From positions 248,001 to 312,000 of the forward strand of contig JAJTBO010000002.1 in assembly GCA_021286855.1 (NCBI GenBank): 64,000 nucleotides of DNA. The letters are read 5' to 3'. Position numbers and translations under genes: made by a program. The DNA comes from Hyphomicrobiales bacterium (GTDB lineage: Bacteria > Pseudomonadota > Alphaproteobacteria > Rhizobiales > Ancalomicrobiaceae). The notes below the pieces were generated by a model. That model was not told where the DNA came from. It ran no database searches and worked only from the letters and a program-made list of their open reading frames with translations. Shown here piece after piece: positions 52,826 through 61,283 of the stretch (positions within the stretch are counted from its first letter, which is position 1; the number at the start of each line of letters is the position of its first letter).

Positions 52826-54616
52826 ATGGGCATCCAGACTCCGAACGGTTTCAATCTCGACAATTCCGGCAAGCGCATCGTCGTCGATCCGGTGACCCGC
52901 ATCGAAGGCCACATGCGCGTCGAAGTGAACGTCGACGACCAGAACGTCATCCGCAACGCGGTGTCCACCGGCACGATGTGGCGCGGCATCGAAGTGATCC
53001 TGCGCGGCCGCGATCCGCGCGACGCCTGGGCCTTCACCGAGCGCATCTGCGGCGTGTGCACCGGCACGCACGCGCTGACCTCGGTGCGCGCGGTCGAGAA
53101 CGCGCTCGACATCAAGATCCCGGAGAACGCCAACTCGATCCGCAACATCATGCAGTTGGCGCTGCAGGTGCACGACCATCTCGTGCACTTCTACCACCTC
53201 CATGCGCTCGACTGGGTCGACGTGGTCTCGGCGCTTTCGGCCGATCCGAAGGCGACGAGCCAGCTCGCTCAGTCGATCTCGTCCTGGCCGCTCTCCTCGC
53301 CGGGCTACTTCAAGGACCTGCAGACGCGGCTGAAGAAGTTCGTCGAGAGCGGACAGCTCGGGCCGTTCAAGAACGGTTATTGGGGCCATGCGGCCTACAA
53401 GCTGCCGCCGGAAGCCAATCTGATGGCGGTCGCCCACTATCTGGAGGCGCTCGACTTCCAGAAGGAGATCGTCAAGATCCACACGATCTACGGCGGCAAG
53501 AACCCGCATCCGAACTGGTTGGTCGGCGGCGTTCCCTGCGCCATCAACGTCGACGGCGTCGGCGCGGTCGGCGCGATCAACATGGAGCGGCTCAACCTCG
53601 TCTCCTCGATCATCGACCGCTGCATCGAGTTCACCGAGCAGGTCTATCTGCCGGACGTGATGGCGATCGGCTCGTTCTACAAGGATTGGCTCTACGGCGG
53701 CGGCCTGTCGGGCAAGTCGGTGATGGCCTATGGCGACATTCCGGAGCGGGCCAACGACTATTCGCCGTCGTCGCTGAAGCTGCCGCACGGCGTCATCCTG
53801 AACGGCAATCTGAAGGAAGTGATGCCTGTCGATCTGAAGGATCCGAACCAGATCCAGGAGTTCGTGACGCATTCCTGGTACAAGTACCCGGACGAGACCA
53901 AGGGCCTGCACCCCTGGGACGGCGTCACCGAGCCGCATTACGAGCTCGGGCCGAAGACCAAGGGCACCAAGACCAACATCGAGGCGCTGGACGAGGAGGG
54001 CAAGTACTCCTGGATCAAGTCGCCGCGGTGGAAGGGCAACGCCGTCGAGGTCGGGCCGCTCGCCCGCTACATCATCGGCTACGCCCAGAACAAGGCGGAG
54101 TTCAAGGATCCGACCGACAAGCTCTTGAAGGATCTCGGCCTGCCGATTTCGGCGCTGTTCTCGACGCTGGGCCGCACCGCGGCGCGGGCGCTCGAGTGTC
54201 AGTGGGCGGCGGATCAGATGCGCCACTTCCAGGACAAGCTGATGGCGACGATCAAGAACGGCGACTCGTCGACCGCCAACACCGAGAAGTGGAAGCCGGA
54301 GAGCTGGCCGAGGCAAGTCAAGGGCGTCGGCTTCACCGAGGCGCCGCGCGGCGCGCTCGGCCACTGGGTGAAGATCGAGAACGGCAAGATCGACAACTAT
54401 CAGGCCGTCGTGCCGACCACCTGGAACGGATCCCCACGCGATCCGAAGGGCGGCATCGGCGCCTTCGAGGCGGCGTTGATGGACACGCCGCTGGCCGATC
54501 CCAACCAGCCGTTGGAGATCATCCGCACGCTGCATTCGTTCGACCCGTGTCTCGCCTGTTCGACCCACGTGATGAGCGAGGACGGCCAGGAGATGACCAA
54601 GGTCACCGTGCGCTGA
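52826..54616 (+). CDS. hupL: Uptake [NiFe] hydrogenase large subunit
   Basis: 596-residue catalytic subunit. N-terminal motif [10 protein letters not shown] (Cys75, Cys78) and C-terminal DPCLACSTH (Cys575, Cys578, His581) supply the four Ni-Fe ligands. A 15-residue tail ([15 protein letters not shown]) follows His581 and is the peptide removed by HupD after nickel insertion. The N terminus [22 protein letters not shown] is typical. Co-transcribed with hupS; a 9-bp hairpin follows before hupC. Confidence 0.97.
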   Translation: MGIQTPNGFNLDNSGKRIVVDPVTRIEGHMRVEVNVDDQNVIRNAVSTGTMWRGIEVILRGRDPRDAWAFTERICGVCTGTHALTSVRAVENALDIKIPENANSIRNIMQLALQVHDHLVHFYHLHALDWVDVVSALSADPKATSQLAQSISSWPLSSPGYFKDLQTRLKKFVESGQLGPFKNGYWGHAAYKLPPEANLMAVAHYLEALDFQKEIVKIHTIYGGKNPHPNWLVGGVPCAINVDGVGAVGAINMERLNLVSSIIDRCIEFTEQVYLPDVMAIGSFYKDWLYGGGLSGKSVMAYGDIPERANDYSPSSLKLPHGVILNGNLKEVMPVDLKDPNQIQEFVTHSWYKYPDETKGLHPWDGVTEPHYELGPKTKGTKTNIEALDEEGKYSWIKSPRWKGNAVEVGPLARYIIGYAQNKAEFKDPTDKLLKDLGLPISALFSTLGRTAARALECQWAADQMRHFQDKLMATIKNGDSSTANTEKWKPESWPRQVKGVGFTEAPRGALGHWVKIENGKIDNYQAVVPTTWNGSPRDPKGGIGAFEAALMDTPLADPNQPLEIIRTLHSFDPCLACSTHVMSEDGQEMTKVTVR

Positions 54617-54627
54617 CCCGACGAGCC

Positions 54628-54649
54628 GGACGGCGGGCGACCGCCGTCC
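54628..54649 (+). other. Intercistronic hairpin between hupL and hupC
   Basis: Perfect 9-bp stem GGACGGCGG / CCGCCGTCC with a GCGA tetraloop, without a T-run. Likely a 3' stabiliser of the hupSL message that lowers downstream expression, and less likely a full terminator. Confidence 0.55.
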
Positions 54650-54722
54650 CTCAACGCCGACGGTTTCCAAGACGATACGCCGCATCGCGCGACGCGGGCG
54701 GAGGGATCGCAGGGAGGATCTC

Positions 54723-55454
54723 ATGACGACGCAGATCGCCGACGTCCAGGGCGCCTACGACGCTTCGGGCAAAGAAAAGGCGCGGTCGCTCCAGACCATC
54801 TACGTCTACGAGGCGCCGGTGCGCCTGTGGCACTGGGTCAACGCGCTGGCCATCGTGGTGCTGGCGGTGACCGGCTATTTCATCGGTTCGCCGTTGCCGA
54901 GCGTGCCGGGCGAGGCTTCCGCCAACTTCCTGATGGGCTACATCCGCTTCGCCCATTTCGCGGCGGGCCAGGCGCTGATCGTGTTCTTCATCCTGCGGGT
55001 CTACTGGGCCTTCATGGGCAACACCTACGCCCGTCAGTTGTTCTATCTGCCGGTGTGGAACAAGACGTGGCTGTGGGGCGTGTTCTACGAGCTGCGCTGG
55101 TATCTCTTCCTGGTCAAGGACCCGAAGAAGTACATCGGCCACAACCCGCTCGCCCATGTCGCGATGTTCGCCTTCATGTTGTTCCTGGTGTTCATGATGT
55201 TCTCGGGGATGGCGCTCTATTCGGAAGGCGCCGGCCGCGACAGCTTCTGGTATGCGGTCGCCGGCTGGATGTTCTCGATTTTCCCGAACAGCCAGGATCT
55301 GCACACGTGGCATCACCTGGGCATGTGGGCGATCGTCACCTTCGTCATCGTCCATGTCTACGCCGCGGTGCGCGAAGACATCCTGTCGCGTCAGTCGATG
55401 ATCTCGTCGATGGTGTCGGGCGAACGTCTGTTCCGCGACGATCTGAAGGACTGA
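54723..55454 (+). CDS. hupC: Hydrogenase b-type cytochrome
   Basis: 243-residue membrane anchor with four helices that passes electrons from HupS to quinone. Haem-ligand histidines are expected in RLWHWVNAL, FAHFAAGQAL and WHHLGMWAIVTFVIVH. The loops HNPLAHVAMFAFM and FYLPVWNKTW fit the HupC/HyaC family. A strong ribosome site (GGAGG) precedes ATG 54723. hupD follows after 4 bases. Confidence 0.95.
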   Translation: MTTQIADVQGAYDASGKEKARSLQTIYVYEAPVRLWHWVNALAIVVLAVTGYFIGSPLPSVPGEASANFLMGYIRFAHFAAGQALIVFFILRVYWAFMGNTYARQLFYLPVWNKTWLWGVFYELRWYLFLVKDPKKYIGHNPLAHVAMFAFMLFLVFMMFSGMALYSEGAGRDSFWYAVAGWMFSIFPNSQDLHTWHHLGMWAIVTFVIVHVYAAVREDILSRQSMISSMVSGERLFRDDLKD

Positions 55455-55458
55455 ACCG

Positions 55459-56019
55459 ATGGGCGAGACCTCGCGCACGCTGGTGCTCGGCATCGGCAAC
55501 ATCCTGTGGGCGGACGAGGGCTTCGGCGTGCGGGCGGTGGAGGCGTTCCACCGCCGCTACCGGCTCGGCGACGACGTCACCGTGCTCGACGGCGGCACCC
55601 AGGGGCTCTACCTCGTCAATTTCCTGCAGGAGCACGACCGGCTGCTGGTCTTCGACGCGATCGATTACGGGCTGACACCGGGCACGTTGAAGATCGTGCG
55701 CGGCGACGAGGTGCCGAAGTTCACCGGGGCCAAGAAGATGAGCCTGCATCAGACCGGCTTCCAGGAGGTGCTCTCGGCCGCCGATCTGCTCGCCGCCTAT
55801 CCCAAGGATCTGGCGTTGATCGGCTGTCAGCCGCTCGATCTCGAGGACTGGGGCGGGCCGCTGACCGAACCGGTGCGGACCGCGCTCGAAGCGAGCCTCG
55901 AGGCGGCCGTGGACATTCTGGCGGAGTGGGGTATCACGGTGGAGCCGCGCGAAGAGGCGGGCGAACCGCTGCTCGCCAACGACATCGACTTCACCGCCTA
56001 CGAGCGGCGGATCGCCTGA
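55459..56019 (+). CDS. hupD: Hydrogenase maturation endopeptidase
   Basis: 186-residue HyaD/HybD-family protease that removes the HupL C-terminal tail once nickel is in place. Nickel-sensing residues are in conserved positions: Glu in ADEGFGVRAVEAF, Asp in FDAIDYGL and His in KKMSLHQTGFQEVL. Opening GIGNILWADEGFGV is diagnostic. Lies between hupC and hupF. Confidence 0.95.
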   Translation: MGETSRTLVLGIGNILWADEGFGVRAVEAFHRRYRLGDDVTVLDGGTQGLYLVNFLQEHDRLLVFDAIDYGLTPGTLKIVRGDEVPKFTGAKKMSLHQTGFQEVLSAADLLAAYPKDLALIGCQPLDLEDWGGPLTEPVRTALEASLEAAVDILAEWGITVEPREEAGEPLLANDIDFTAYERRIA

Positions 56020-56051
56020 GGCGATCCGTCGGAACCTCGGGAGATCGCGCC

Positions 56052-56360
56052 ATGTGTCTCGGCATTCCGATGACCGTCGTCGAGGGCGACGACTTCTCGG
56101 CTCTGTGCGCGCGCGGCGCGGAGAAGCGGCGGGTGTCGATGCTGCTGGTCGGGGCCCAGCCGATCGGAACCAAGGTTCTCGTCCACATCGACAGCGCGGT
56201 CAGGGTCCTCGACGAGGCGGAGGCCGAGACGATCGACAACGCGCTCGCCGGCGTCGCCGCGGCGCTGGCCGGCGAGAGCTTCGGCCATCTCTTCGCCGAT
56301 CTCGTCGATCGCGAACCGCAGTTGCCGGACTTCCTGCGCGAAGATCGTGTGGGCGAGTGA
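56052..56360 (+). CDS. hupF: HupF, HypC-family hydrogenase chaperone
   Basis: 102-residue HypC/HybG/HupF protein, beginning MCLGIPM with the essential Cys2 after Met removal. Longer than HypC (78 residues, at 63631) by a C-terminal extension (LFADLVDREPQLPDFLRED). HupF is thought to protect HupL during maturation in oxygen. Last gene of the hupSLCDF transcript; a hairpin and a new promoter follow. Confidence 0.93.
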   Translation: MCLGIPMTVVEGDDFSALCARGAEKRRVSMLLVGAQPIGTKVLVHIDSAVRVLDEAEAETIDNALAGVAAALAGESFGHLFADLVDREPQLPDFLREDRVGE

Positions 56361-56671
56361 GGCGTTTCGGCCAATCGAAATTTCAGTGAGACGCGCCTCG
56401 GCCGAATCCTTGGGTTCGGCCGGCACGGGGTTCGTCGCTCGCCGATCTTCGCCGAGGCGCCCGAGTAATCATCACAAAATGGTCATTTGATTTCCATCAT
56501 TGGAAGCGGCGCGATCTCGTGCGATGGTCACTCGATCGTCGTGGCCGGCCGAAACGGCGCAAAACGGCGGTCGATCGCTTGTCAGAAGGTGGAATCGACG
56601 TTGGCATGCGGCTTGCTGCCGCCAGCCGAACGACATTCGAAACCCATTCGAAGTTTCATCCCGGAGGAGCG
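56361..56671 (+). other. Intergenic region between hupF and hupG with its own promoter
   Basis: 311 bases without a gene. Contents: a hairpin CGGCCGAA / TTCGGCCG (56399-56422) that may end or stabilise the hupF message; an A+T-rich tract AATCATCACAAAATGGTCATT (56466-56486) that may bind IHF or an activator; the sigma-54 element (56603-56616); and the ribosome site GGAGGAG of hupG. Confidence 0.6.
56603..56616 (+). promoter_or_regulatory. Sigma-54 promoter of hupGHIJK-hyp
   Basis: -24/-12 element TTGGCATGCGGCTTGCTG with invariant GG and GC exactly 10 bases apart; the core TGGCAT-N5-TTGC is near consensus. It lies 56 bases before the hupG start, predicting a second RpoN-dependent transcript for the accessory genes. 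Confidence 0.82.
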
Positions 56672-57133
56672 ATGACCCACCCCCTCATGTCGGCCCTGGC
56701 CGATCGATACGGTCTTCCACAGGTCGACGCGACGTCGATCGAGGCCTTTCTCGCGCCGGCGCCGGGCGAGGCGGAGCACGCGCTGCTGTTCTTCGCCGGC
56801 GATCCGGGAACGCGGGCCGAGACGCTCGACGTGGCGGTGGTGCTGCCGGAGATCCTGGCGGCGTTCCAGCATCGGCTGCGCGGCGCGGTGGTCGCGCGTT
56901 CGGCCGAGGCGGGGCTCGCCTCGCGCTTCCATGTGGCGATCATCCCGTCGCTGGTGGTGACGCGCGGCGGGGCGACGTTGGCGGTGCTGCCGAAGATCCG
57001 CGACTGGTCGGACTACATGACGACGATCGAGGCGGCGCTCGCGCCGAACGCGCCGGCGCTCGTCAAGGACGAGCGGCCGAGGGTCGCCTTCACCACGTCG
57101 CGGGCGACGACGGGAGAGGAGGGCCGGGCATGA
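56672..57133 (+). CDS. hupG: HupG, hydrogenase accessory protein (HyaE family)
   Basis: 153-residue thioredoxin-fold protein without redox cysteines, HyaE/HupG family, thought to assist processing or delivery of the HupS precursor. Recognisable segments are EAEHALLFFAGDPGTRAETLD, VVLPEILAAFQ and SLVVTRGGATLAVLPKIRDWSDY. ATG 56672 follows GGAGGAG. Overlaps hupH by 4 bases (ATGA). Confidence 0.88.
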   Translation: MTHPLMSALADRYGLPQVDATSIEAFLAPAPGEAEHALLFFAGDPGTRAETLDVAVVLPEILAAFQHRLRGAVVARSAEAGLASRFHVAIIPSLVVTRGGATLAVLPKIRDWSDYMTTIEAALAPNAPALVKDERPRVAFTTSRATTGEEGRA

Positions 57134-58008
57134 AGGCGGGATTCTGGGTGGCGCCGGAGGGCGCGGAAGACGGCGTCTCGATGGTCCCGATCGGCGTCGA
57201 CGCGACGGCCTCGGGTTTCGCGGGCCGCTCCGGCCTGACCGGGGCGGGGACGATCTCGTTCCTGGCGACGGCGAGCGCCGAGGAGCTGATCGGCCGCTGT
57301 CCGCAGGTGGCTGGGCTCCTGCCCGAACTGGTGGCGGCGCTGGAGACGCAGGAGGCGCATGCGCCGTCGCGCCTCTTCGATCTCTCCGGCTACGGCGTCG
57401 ACGATCTCGAGCTGATCGGCCAGGTGCTCGGCGAAGGCGAGGTCTCGGCGACGGTGGCGCTGCCGGACGGAGTCGTCGCGCAGATCCAGGAATCGGTGAT
57501 GGCGGGGTTGTGGCGCGTCCGCTTCGTCGGCGCCTCGGGCAAGCTCGCGGCGGATTACGTCGAGGTCGCCTCGGTGCCGGCGGCGATCGAGCGGGCGGCG
57601 CAGATGACGCAGACGCTCGACGAGCTGCCGCCGTCGCCGGAAGGGGCGATGAACGTGGCGTCGCTGCTCGCCGAGATCCGCGATCGGGCGGCGGCGCATC
57701 GGCCGGGCGCCGCGTCGCACACGATCACCTTCTCGCTGTTCCCGATGTCGGAGGCCGACATGGACCATCTCCAGACGACGCTCGGAGCGGGTCCGGTGCA
57801 GATGCTGTCGCGCGGTTACGGCACCTGCCGGATCGTCGCGACGGGCACGAGGAACGTCTGGTCGGTGCAGTATTTCAACGCGATGGACACGATCGTGCTC
57901 GACACGCTGGAGATCGGCGACGTGCCGGTGACGGCGCGGGCGGCGGTCGAGGACTTCCGCGATTCGGCCGAGCGGCTGAAGGAGATCGAGGAGGCCTATT
58001 TCCGATGA
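57130..58008 (+). CDS. hupH: HupH, hydrogenase expression/formation protein
   Basis: 292-residue HyaF/HupH family protein needed for uptake-hydrogenase maturation; molecular role not settled. Conserved blocks: ELVAALETQEAHAPSRLFDL, GEGEVSATVALPDGVVAQIQES and VWRVRFVG-like WRVRFVGASG, with a C-terminal HTITFSLFPMSEADMDHL domain. Overlaps both neighbours by 4 bases. Confidence 0.9.
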   Translation: MKAGFWVAPEGAEDGVSMVPIGVDATASGFAGRSGLTGAGTISFLATASAEELIGRCPQVAGLLPELVAALETQEAHAPSRLFDLSGYGVDDLELIGQVLGEGEVSATVALPDGVVAQIQESVMAGLWRVRFVGASGKLAADYVEVASVPAAIERAAQMTQTLDELPPSPEGAMNVASLLAEIRDRAAAHRPGAASHTITFSLFPMSEADMDHLQTTLGAGPVQMLSRGYGTCRIVATGTRNVWSVQYFNAMDTIVLDTLEIGDVPVTARAAVEDFRDSAERLKEIEEAYFR

Positions 58009-58226
58009 GCGCCTTCGAGACCTTCGGCGTCGATGCGGACGCGCCGCGCGATGCGAAATTCGAATGCGGCGTCTGCTGGCGGGTCTATGATCCGGCCGAA
58101 GGCGATGCGGTGTGGCAGGTTTCGGCCGGCACCGCCTTCGTCGATCTGCCGGAGGAGTGGACGTGTCCGAACTGCGACGCGCCGAAGGCGCGGTTCATGG
58201 CGCTCGGCGTGGAGACGCGAGGATGA
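58005..58226 (+). CDS. hupI: HupI, rubredoxin
   Basis: 73-residue rubredoxin with the iron site CGVC (Cys21, Cys24) and CPNC (Cys54, Cys57) and the core VYDPAEGD. A hydrogenase-associated electron carrier presumed to act in maturation, possibly in O2 protection. Overlaps hupH and hupJ by 4 bases each. Confidence 0.94.
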   Translation: MSAFETFGVDADAPRDAKFECGVCWRVYDPAEGDAVWQVSAGTAFVDLPEEWTCPNCDAPKARFMALGVETRG

Positions 58227-58774
58227 GCGAGATCGCGCGCGCCGAAGCTTCGATCGATGTGGCGGGCGATGCGCTCGCCCGGTCGGTCGGGGCGCGGCTC
58301 GCCGCGATCTATACGGAGATCGCGGAGCGCTCGATGCGCGATCTACCGGTCTACGATCCGCGCCTCTCGGTCGAAGCGGTCGGCTTCACGGCGGTCGGCG
58401 ACCGGGTGGTCGGCGTGCTGACGACGCCGTGGTTCATGAATCTGGTGGTCTGCGATCGACCCGGCGGCGCGCCGGCGACGCCCGCGGTGAAGGGCGCTTC
58501 GGTGACGCATGTCCTGCCGGGCGGCGAGTTTTCGTTCGTGGTCGGCGAGATCGACGGGTTCGGTCGGCTCGACAGCGCTTCGCTGTTCTCGCCGATGTTC
58601 GACTTCGCCGATGCGGCGACGGTGAGGGCGACGGCGGAAGCCGCGATCGCGGAGGTCATGACCGCGCCGACCGAGGAGCCGACGGCGACGCCGCCGGCCG
58701 AACGGCGCGACATCGATCGGCGGGCGTTGCTGTTCGGACGGCGCGAGAGTGGGGAGGCGGCGACATGTCGGTGA
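58223..58774 (+). CDS. hupJ: HupJ, hydrogenase assembly chaperone (HybE family)
   Basis: 183-residue HybE/HupJ protein: PVYDPRLSVEAVGFTAVGD, VLTTPWFMNLVVCDR and GGEFSFVVGEIDGFGRLDSASL followed by LFSPMFDFAD match the family. The C terminus is a proline/glutamate-rich tail ending RALLFGRRESGEAATCR. It is thought to help quality control of the processed subunits. Overlaps hupK by 10 bases. Confidence 0.9.
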   Translation: MSEIARAEASIDVAGDALARSVGARLAAIYTEIAERSMRDLPVYDPRLSVEAVGFTAVGDRVVGVLTTPWFMNLVVCDRPGGAPATPAVKGASVTHVLPGGEFSFVVGEIDGFGRLDSASLFSPMFDFADAATVRATAEAAIAEVMTAPTEEPTATPPAERRDIDRRALLFGRRESGEAATCR

Positions 58775-59892
58775 CCTCTTCCGCCTCGCTGACGGCCGGC
58801 TCGATCCGGATCGCGGTTCTCGTCGAACCCGGCTCCGACGCGCCGCGGGAGATCCGGCTCGCCTCGACGCGGCCGACCGGATTCTCCGATCGACTGTTCG
58901 CCGGGCGCAGTCCGGCCGAAGTGCCCGGGCTGGCCGCGCGTCTGCACGCGCTGTGCGGCCGCTCGCACATGGTGGCCTCCGAGATCGCGATCGTCGCGGC
59001 GATGGGACGCGACGTCGAGCCGGTGATCGAGGAGCGGTTCGAAGGGCTGGTCGCCGAACGGCTCGGCGAACATCTGCGCTCGACGGTGACGAGCGGCTGG
59101 GGACGGTCGACGCCGGTCGACCGGGAGATGTTGGCCGACGTGCGCGCGGTGCTCGCCGCCTGCCACACGCTGGTCGGCGGACGGGACCCGCAACGCGGCT
59201 TCGAAGCGGCCAAGGCGATCGAAGGGATCGCGACGGCGCTGGCGCGGCTCGGGCTCGGCATCGACCGCAAGGGGCGGCTCAAGACCGGACGGGGCGGTTG
59301 GGCGGACGGGCTGCTCGCCGCGCTCGGAACCGTGTCGGGCGATCGCTTCGCCGAAGCCGATCGGCTGACCGGCGAGGACGATTCGGCCGTGGTCGCGGCG
59401 CTGGCGCGCGACCCCGACGGATTTGCGGCGCGGCCGCAGCTCGACGGGCGGCATCCGGAGACCGGGCCGGCGGCGCGGGCCGGCAGCGGGATCGTTCCGA
59501 CGGACGGGCGAGGGCGTCTTTCGGCGCGGCTCGCCGAGATCGCCGAGGCGGCGGAGCTGCTCGCAGCGCCGGCCGCCGATCGGGCGCGGTTGCGCGGCGC
59601 CTGGGCGAGCGGCGCGCGGGTCGGTCCGTCGACCGGGTGGGCGGCGGTGGAGAGCCCGCGCGGGCGGCTGCATCATCTCGTCCGGCTGGAGGAGAGCGGC
59701 CGGGTGGCGAGCTACGCGATCCTGGCGCCGACCGAATGGAACTTCCACGCCGCGGGGCCTCTGGCGCGAACGCTGATGCTCAATCGGTTCCCGCCGGGCG
59801 GCGAGGGGCGGCTCCGGGTGGAGCGGATCGCCGGGCTCTACGACCCCTGCGTCGGTTGGGAGAGCTCGATCGAGGACGCGGCCGATGCATGA
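58765..59892 (+). CDS. hupK: HupK, large-subunit-like scaffold protein
   Basis: 375-residue protein related to hydrogenase large subunits but degenerate: the first motif reads LCGRSH (Cys64 only) and the last DPCVGW (Cys362 only). This is normal for HupK, proposed to act as a scaffold in cofactor assembly. Other segments: GPSTGWAAVESPRGRLHHLV and APTEWNFHAAGPLARTL resemble HupL. Overlaps hypA by 8 bases. Confidence 0.9.
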   Translation: MSVTSSASLTAGSIRIAVLVEPGSDAPREIRLASTRPTGFSDRLFAGRSPAEVPGLAARLHALCGRSHMVASEIAIVAAMGRDVEPVIEERFEGLVAERLGEHLRSTVTSGWGRSTPVDREMLADVRAVLAACHTLVGGRDPQRGFEAAKAIEGIATALARLGLGIDRKGRLKTGRGGWADGLLAALGTVSGDRFAEADRLTGEDDSAVVAALARDPDGFAARPQLDGRHPETGPAARAGSGIVPTDGRGRLSARLAEIAEAAELLAAPAADRARLRGAWASGARVGPSTGWAAVESPRGRLHHLVRLEESGRVASYAILAPTEWNFHAAGPLARTLMLNRFPPGGEGRLRVERIAGLYDPCVGWESSIEDAADA

Positions 59893-60226
59893 GATGTCGT
59901 TGATGGAGAGCGTGCTCGAGATCGTCGAGGAGGAGGCGCGCAAGGCCGGCGCGGCCTCGGTCCGGCTGGTCAAGCTGGCGATCGGCGAGCTCTCGCACGT
60001 CGAGCCGGAGGCGATGGCCTTCTGCTTCGAGGCGGTGACGCGCGGCACGTTCGCCGACGGCGCGACGCTCGAAATCGAGCGGATCGCCGGGCGCGGCTGG
60101 TGCCTCGACTGCGCGGAAGAGGTGGCGCTCGCGGAGCGGTTCGGGACCTGTCCGAAATGCGGCGGGTCCAGGGTTCAGATGACGGGCGGCGACGATCTGC
60201 GCGTCGCGGAGTTGGAGGTGGAGTGA
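59885..60226 (+). CDS. hypA: HypA, nickel-insertion metallochaperone
   Basis: 113-residue nickel carrier that works with HypB. Nickel site at the N terminus MHEMSL (His2); zinc site CLDC (Cys73, Cys76) and CPKC (Cys89, Cys92). Standard length. The stop codon shares its last base with the hypB start codon. Confidence 0.96.
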   Translation: MHEMSLMESVLEIVEEEARKAGAASVRLVKLAIGELSHVEPEAMAFCFEAVTRGTFADGATLEIERIAGRGWCLDCAEEVALAERFGTCPKCGGSRVQMTGGDDLRVAELEVE

Positions 60227-61275
60227 TGTGTACGGTGTGCGGATGCGGTCAGGCCTCGGTGGAGGGCAAGGCGGTCGGCGACCACGGCCACCACCATCAC
60301 GATCACGGCCACGATCACGACCATCACCACCACGATCACGATCATGGGCATGATCACGTCCACGACGCCGATCACGCGCATGCGCACGATCACGACCACG
60401 TGCATACGCATGATCATGTCCACGGACACGATCATGGGCACGACCACGATCATGGACACGATCATGGGCACGGGCATGCCCACACGCACGACCACGACCA
60501 CGACCACGACCACGGTCACGACCACGGTCACGACCACGTCGTGGTCGGCGAGGGCTCGCGCCACTACGGCGGCGGCATCGCCGGGGTGCACGTGCCGGGC
60601 CTCAGCCAGGATCGGATCGTCAAGATCGAACGCGACATCCTGTCGAAGAACGATCGGCTGGCGCGCGACAACCGGCGGACGTTGGCCGAGAAGGGCGTGT
60701 TCGCGCTCAACTTCGTCTCCTCGCCCGGTTCGGGCAAGACGACGCTGTTGTGCAAGGCGATCGGCGATCTGAAGAGCCGTTTCGCGATCTCGGTGATCGA
60801 GGGCGATCAACAGACCTCGAACGACGCCGATCGGATCCGGGCGACCGGCGCGCCGGCGATCCAGGTCAACACCGGCAAGGGTTGCCACCTCGACGCCTCG
60901 ATGGTCGGCCATGCGCTCGACGATCTCGACCTGCCGGAGAATTCGCTGCTGTTCATCGAGAACGTCGGCAATCTCGTCTGCCCGGCCGCCTTCGATCTCG
61001 GCGAGGCGCACAAGGTGGCGGTGCTGTCGGTGACCGAGGGCGAGGACAAGCCGCTGAAATATCCCGACATGTTCGCCGCCAGCGACCTGATGCTGCTGAA
61101 CAAGTCCGACCTGCTGCCGCATCTCGACTTCGACGTCGAGGCCTGCGTCGCGGCGGCGCGGCGGGTCAATCCTCGGCTCGAGGTGATCACCGTCTCGGCG
61201 CGCTCGGGCGAGGGCATGGACGCCTTCTACGCCTGGATCGAGAAGCGGGCGGCTCTGGCCGCGAAGAGCGCCTGA
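60226..61275 (+). CDS. hypB: HypB, GTPase with very long His-rich nickel store
   Basis: 349-residue GTPase that delivers nickel to the large subunit. Starts with the high-affinity motif MCTVCGCGQ. Residues 19-104 are a His-rich tract with about 45 histidines in 86 residues, mostly DH, GH and VH pairs. The GTPase domain follows with the P-loop [11 protein letters not shown] near residue 165, [13 protein letters not shown], and NKSDLL for base recognition. Many rhizobial HypB proteins have His-rich tracts that store nickel; this one is long. Confidence 0.96.
   Translation: MCTVCGCGQASVEGKAVGDHGHHHHDHGHDHDHHHHDHDHGHDHVHDADHAHAHDHDHVHTHDHVHGHDHGHDHDHGHDHGHGHAHTHDHDHDHDHGHDHGHDHVVVGEGSRHYGGGIAGVHVPGLSQDRIVKIERDILSKNDRLARDNRRTLAEKGVFALNFVSSPGSGKTTLLCKAIGDLKSRFAISVIEGDQQTSNDADRIRATGAPAIQVNTGKGCHLDASMVGHALDDLDLPENSLLFIENVGNLVCPAAFDLGEAHKVAVLSVTEGEDKPLKYPDMFAASDLMLLNKSDLLPHLDFDVEACVAAARRVNPRLEVITVSARSGEGMDAFYAWIEKRAALAAKSA
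60280..60537 (+). repeat. Degenerate GAYCAY-type hexanucleotide tract inside hypB
   Basis: A 258-base tract of degenerate CAC/CAT codons alternating with GAC/GAT, GGC/GGG and a few others. It encodes the His-rich segment of HypB. The mixed synonymous codons show that it is an old, selected repeat and not a fresh slippage product. Repeats such as CACGACCACGACCACGACCA are local hot spots for length change. Confidence 0.85.
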
Positions 61276-61283
61276 GGCTCGCC

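Noticed and set aside
58765-59892. HupK as a broken hydrogenase large subunit
   Set aside because: Loss of one cysteine in each motif is normal for the HupK family, and the frame is intact within a conserved gene order.
60280-60537. CRISPR-like array inside hypB
   Set aside because: The periodicity is hexanucleotide and coding (His-rich tract), with no spacers or conserved direct repeats.
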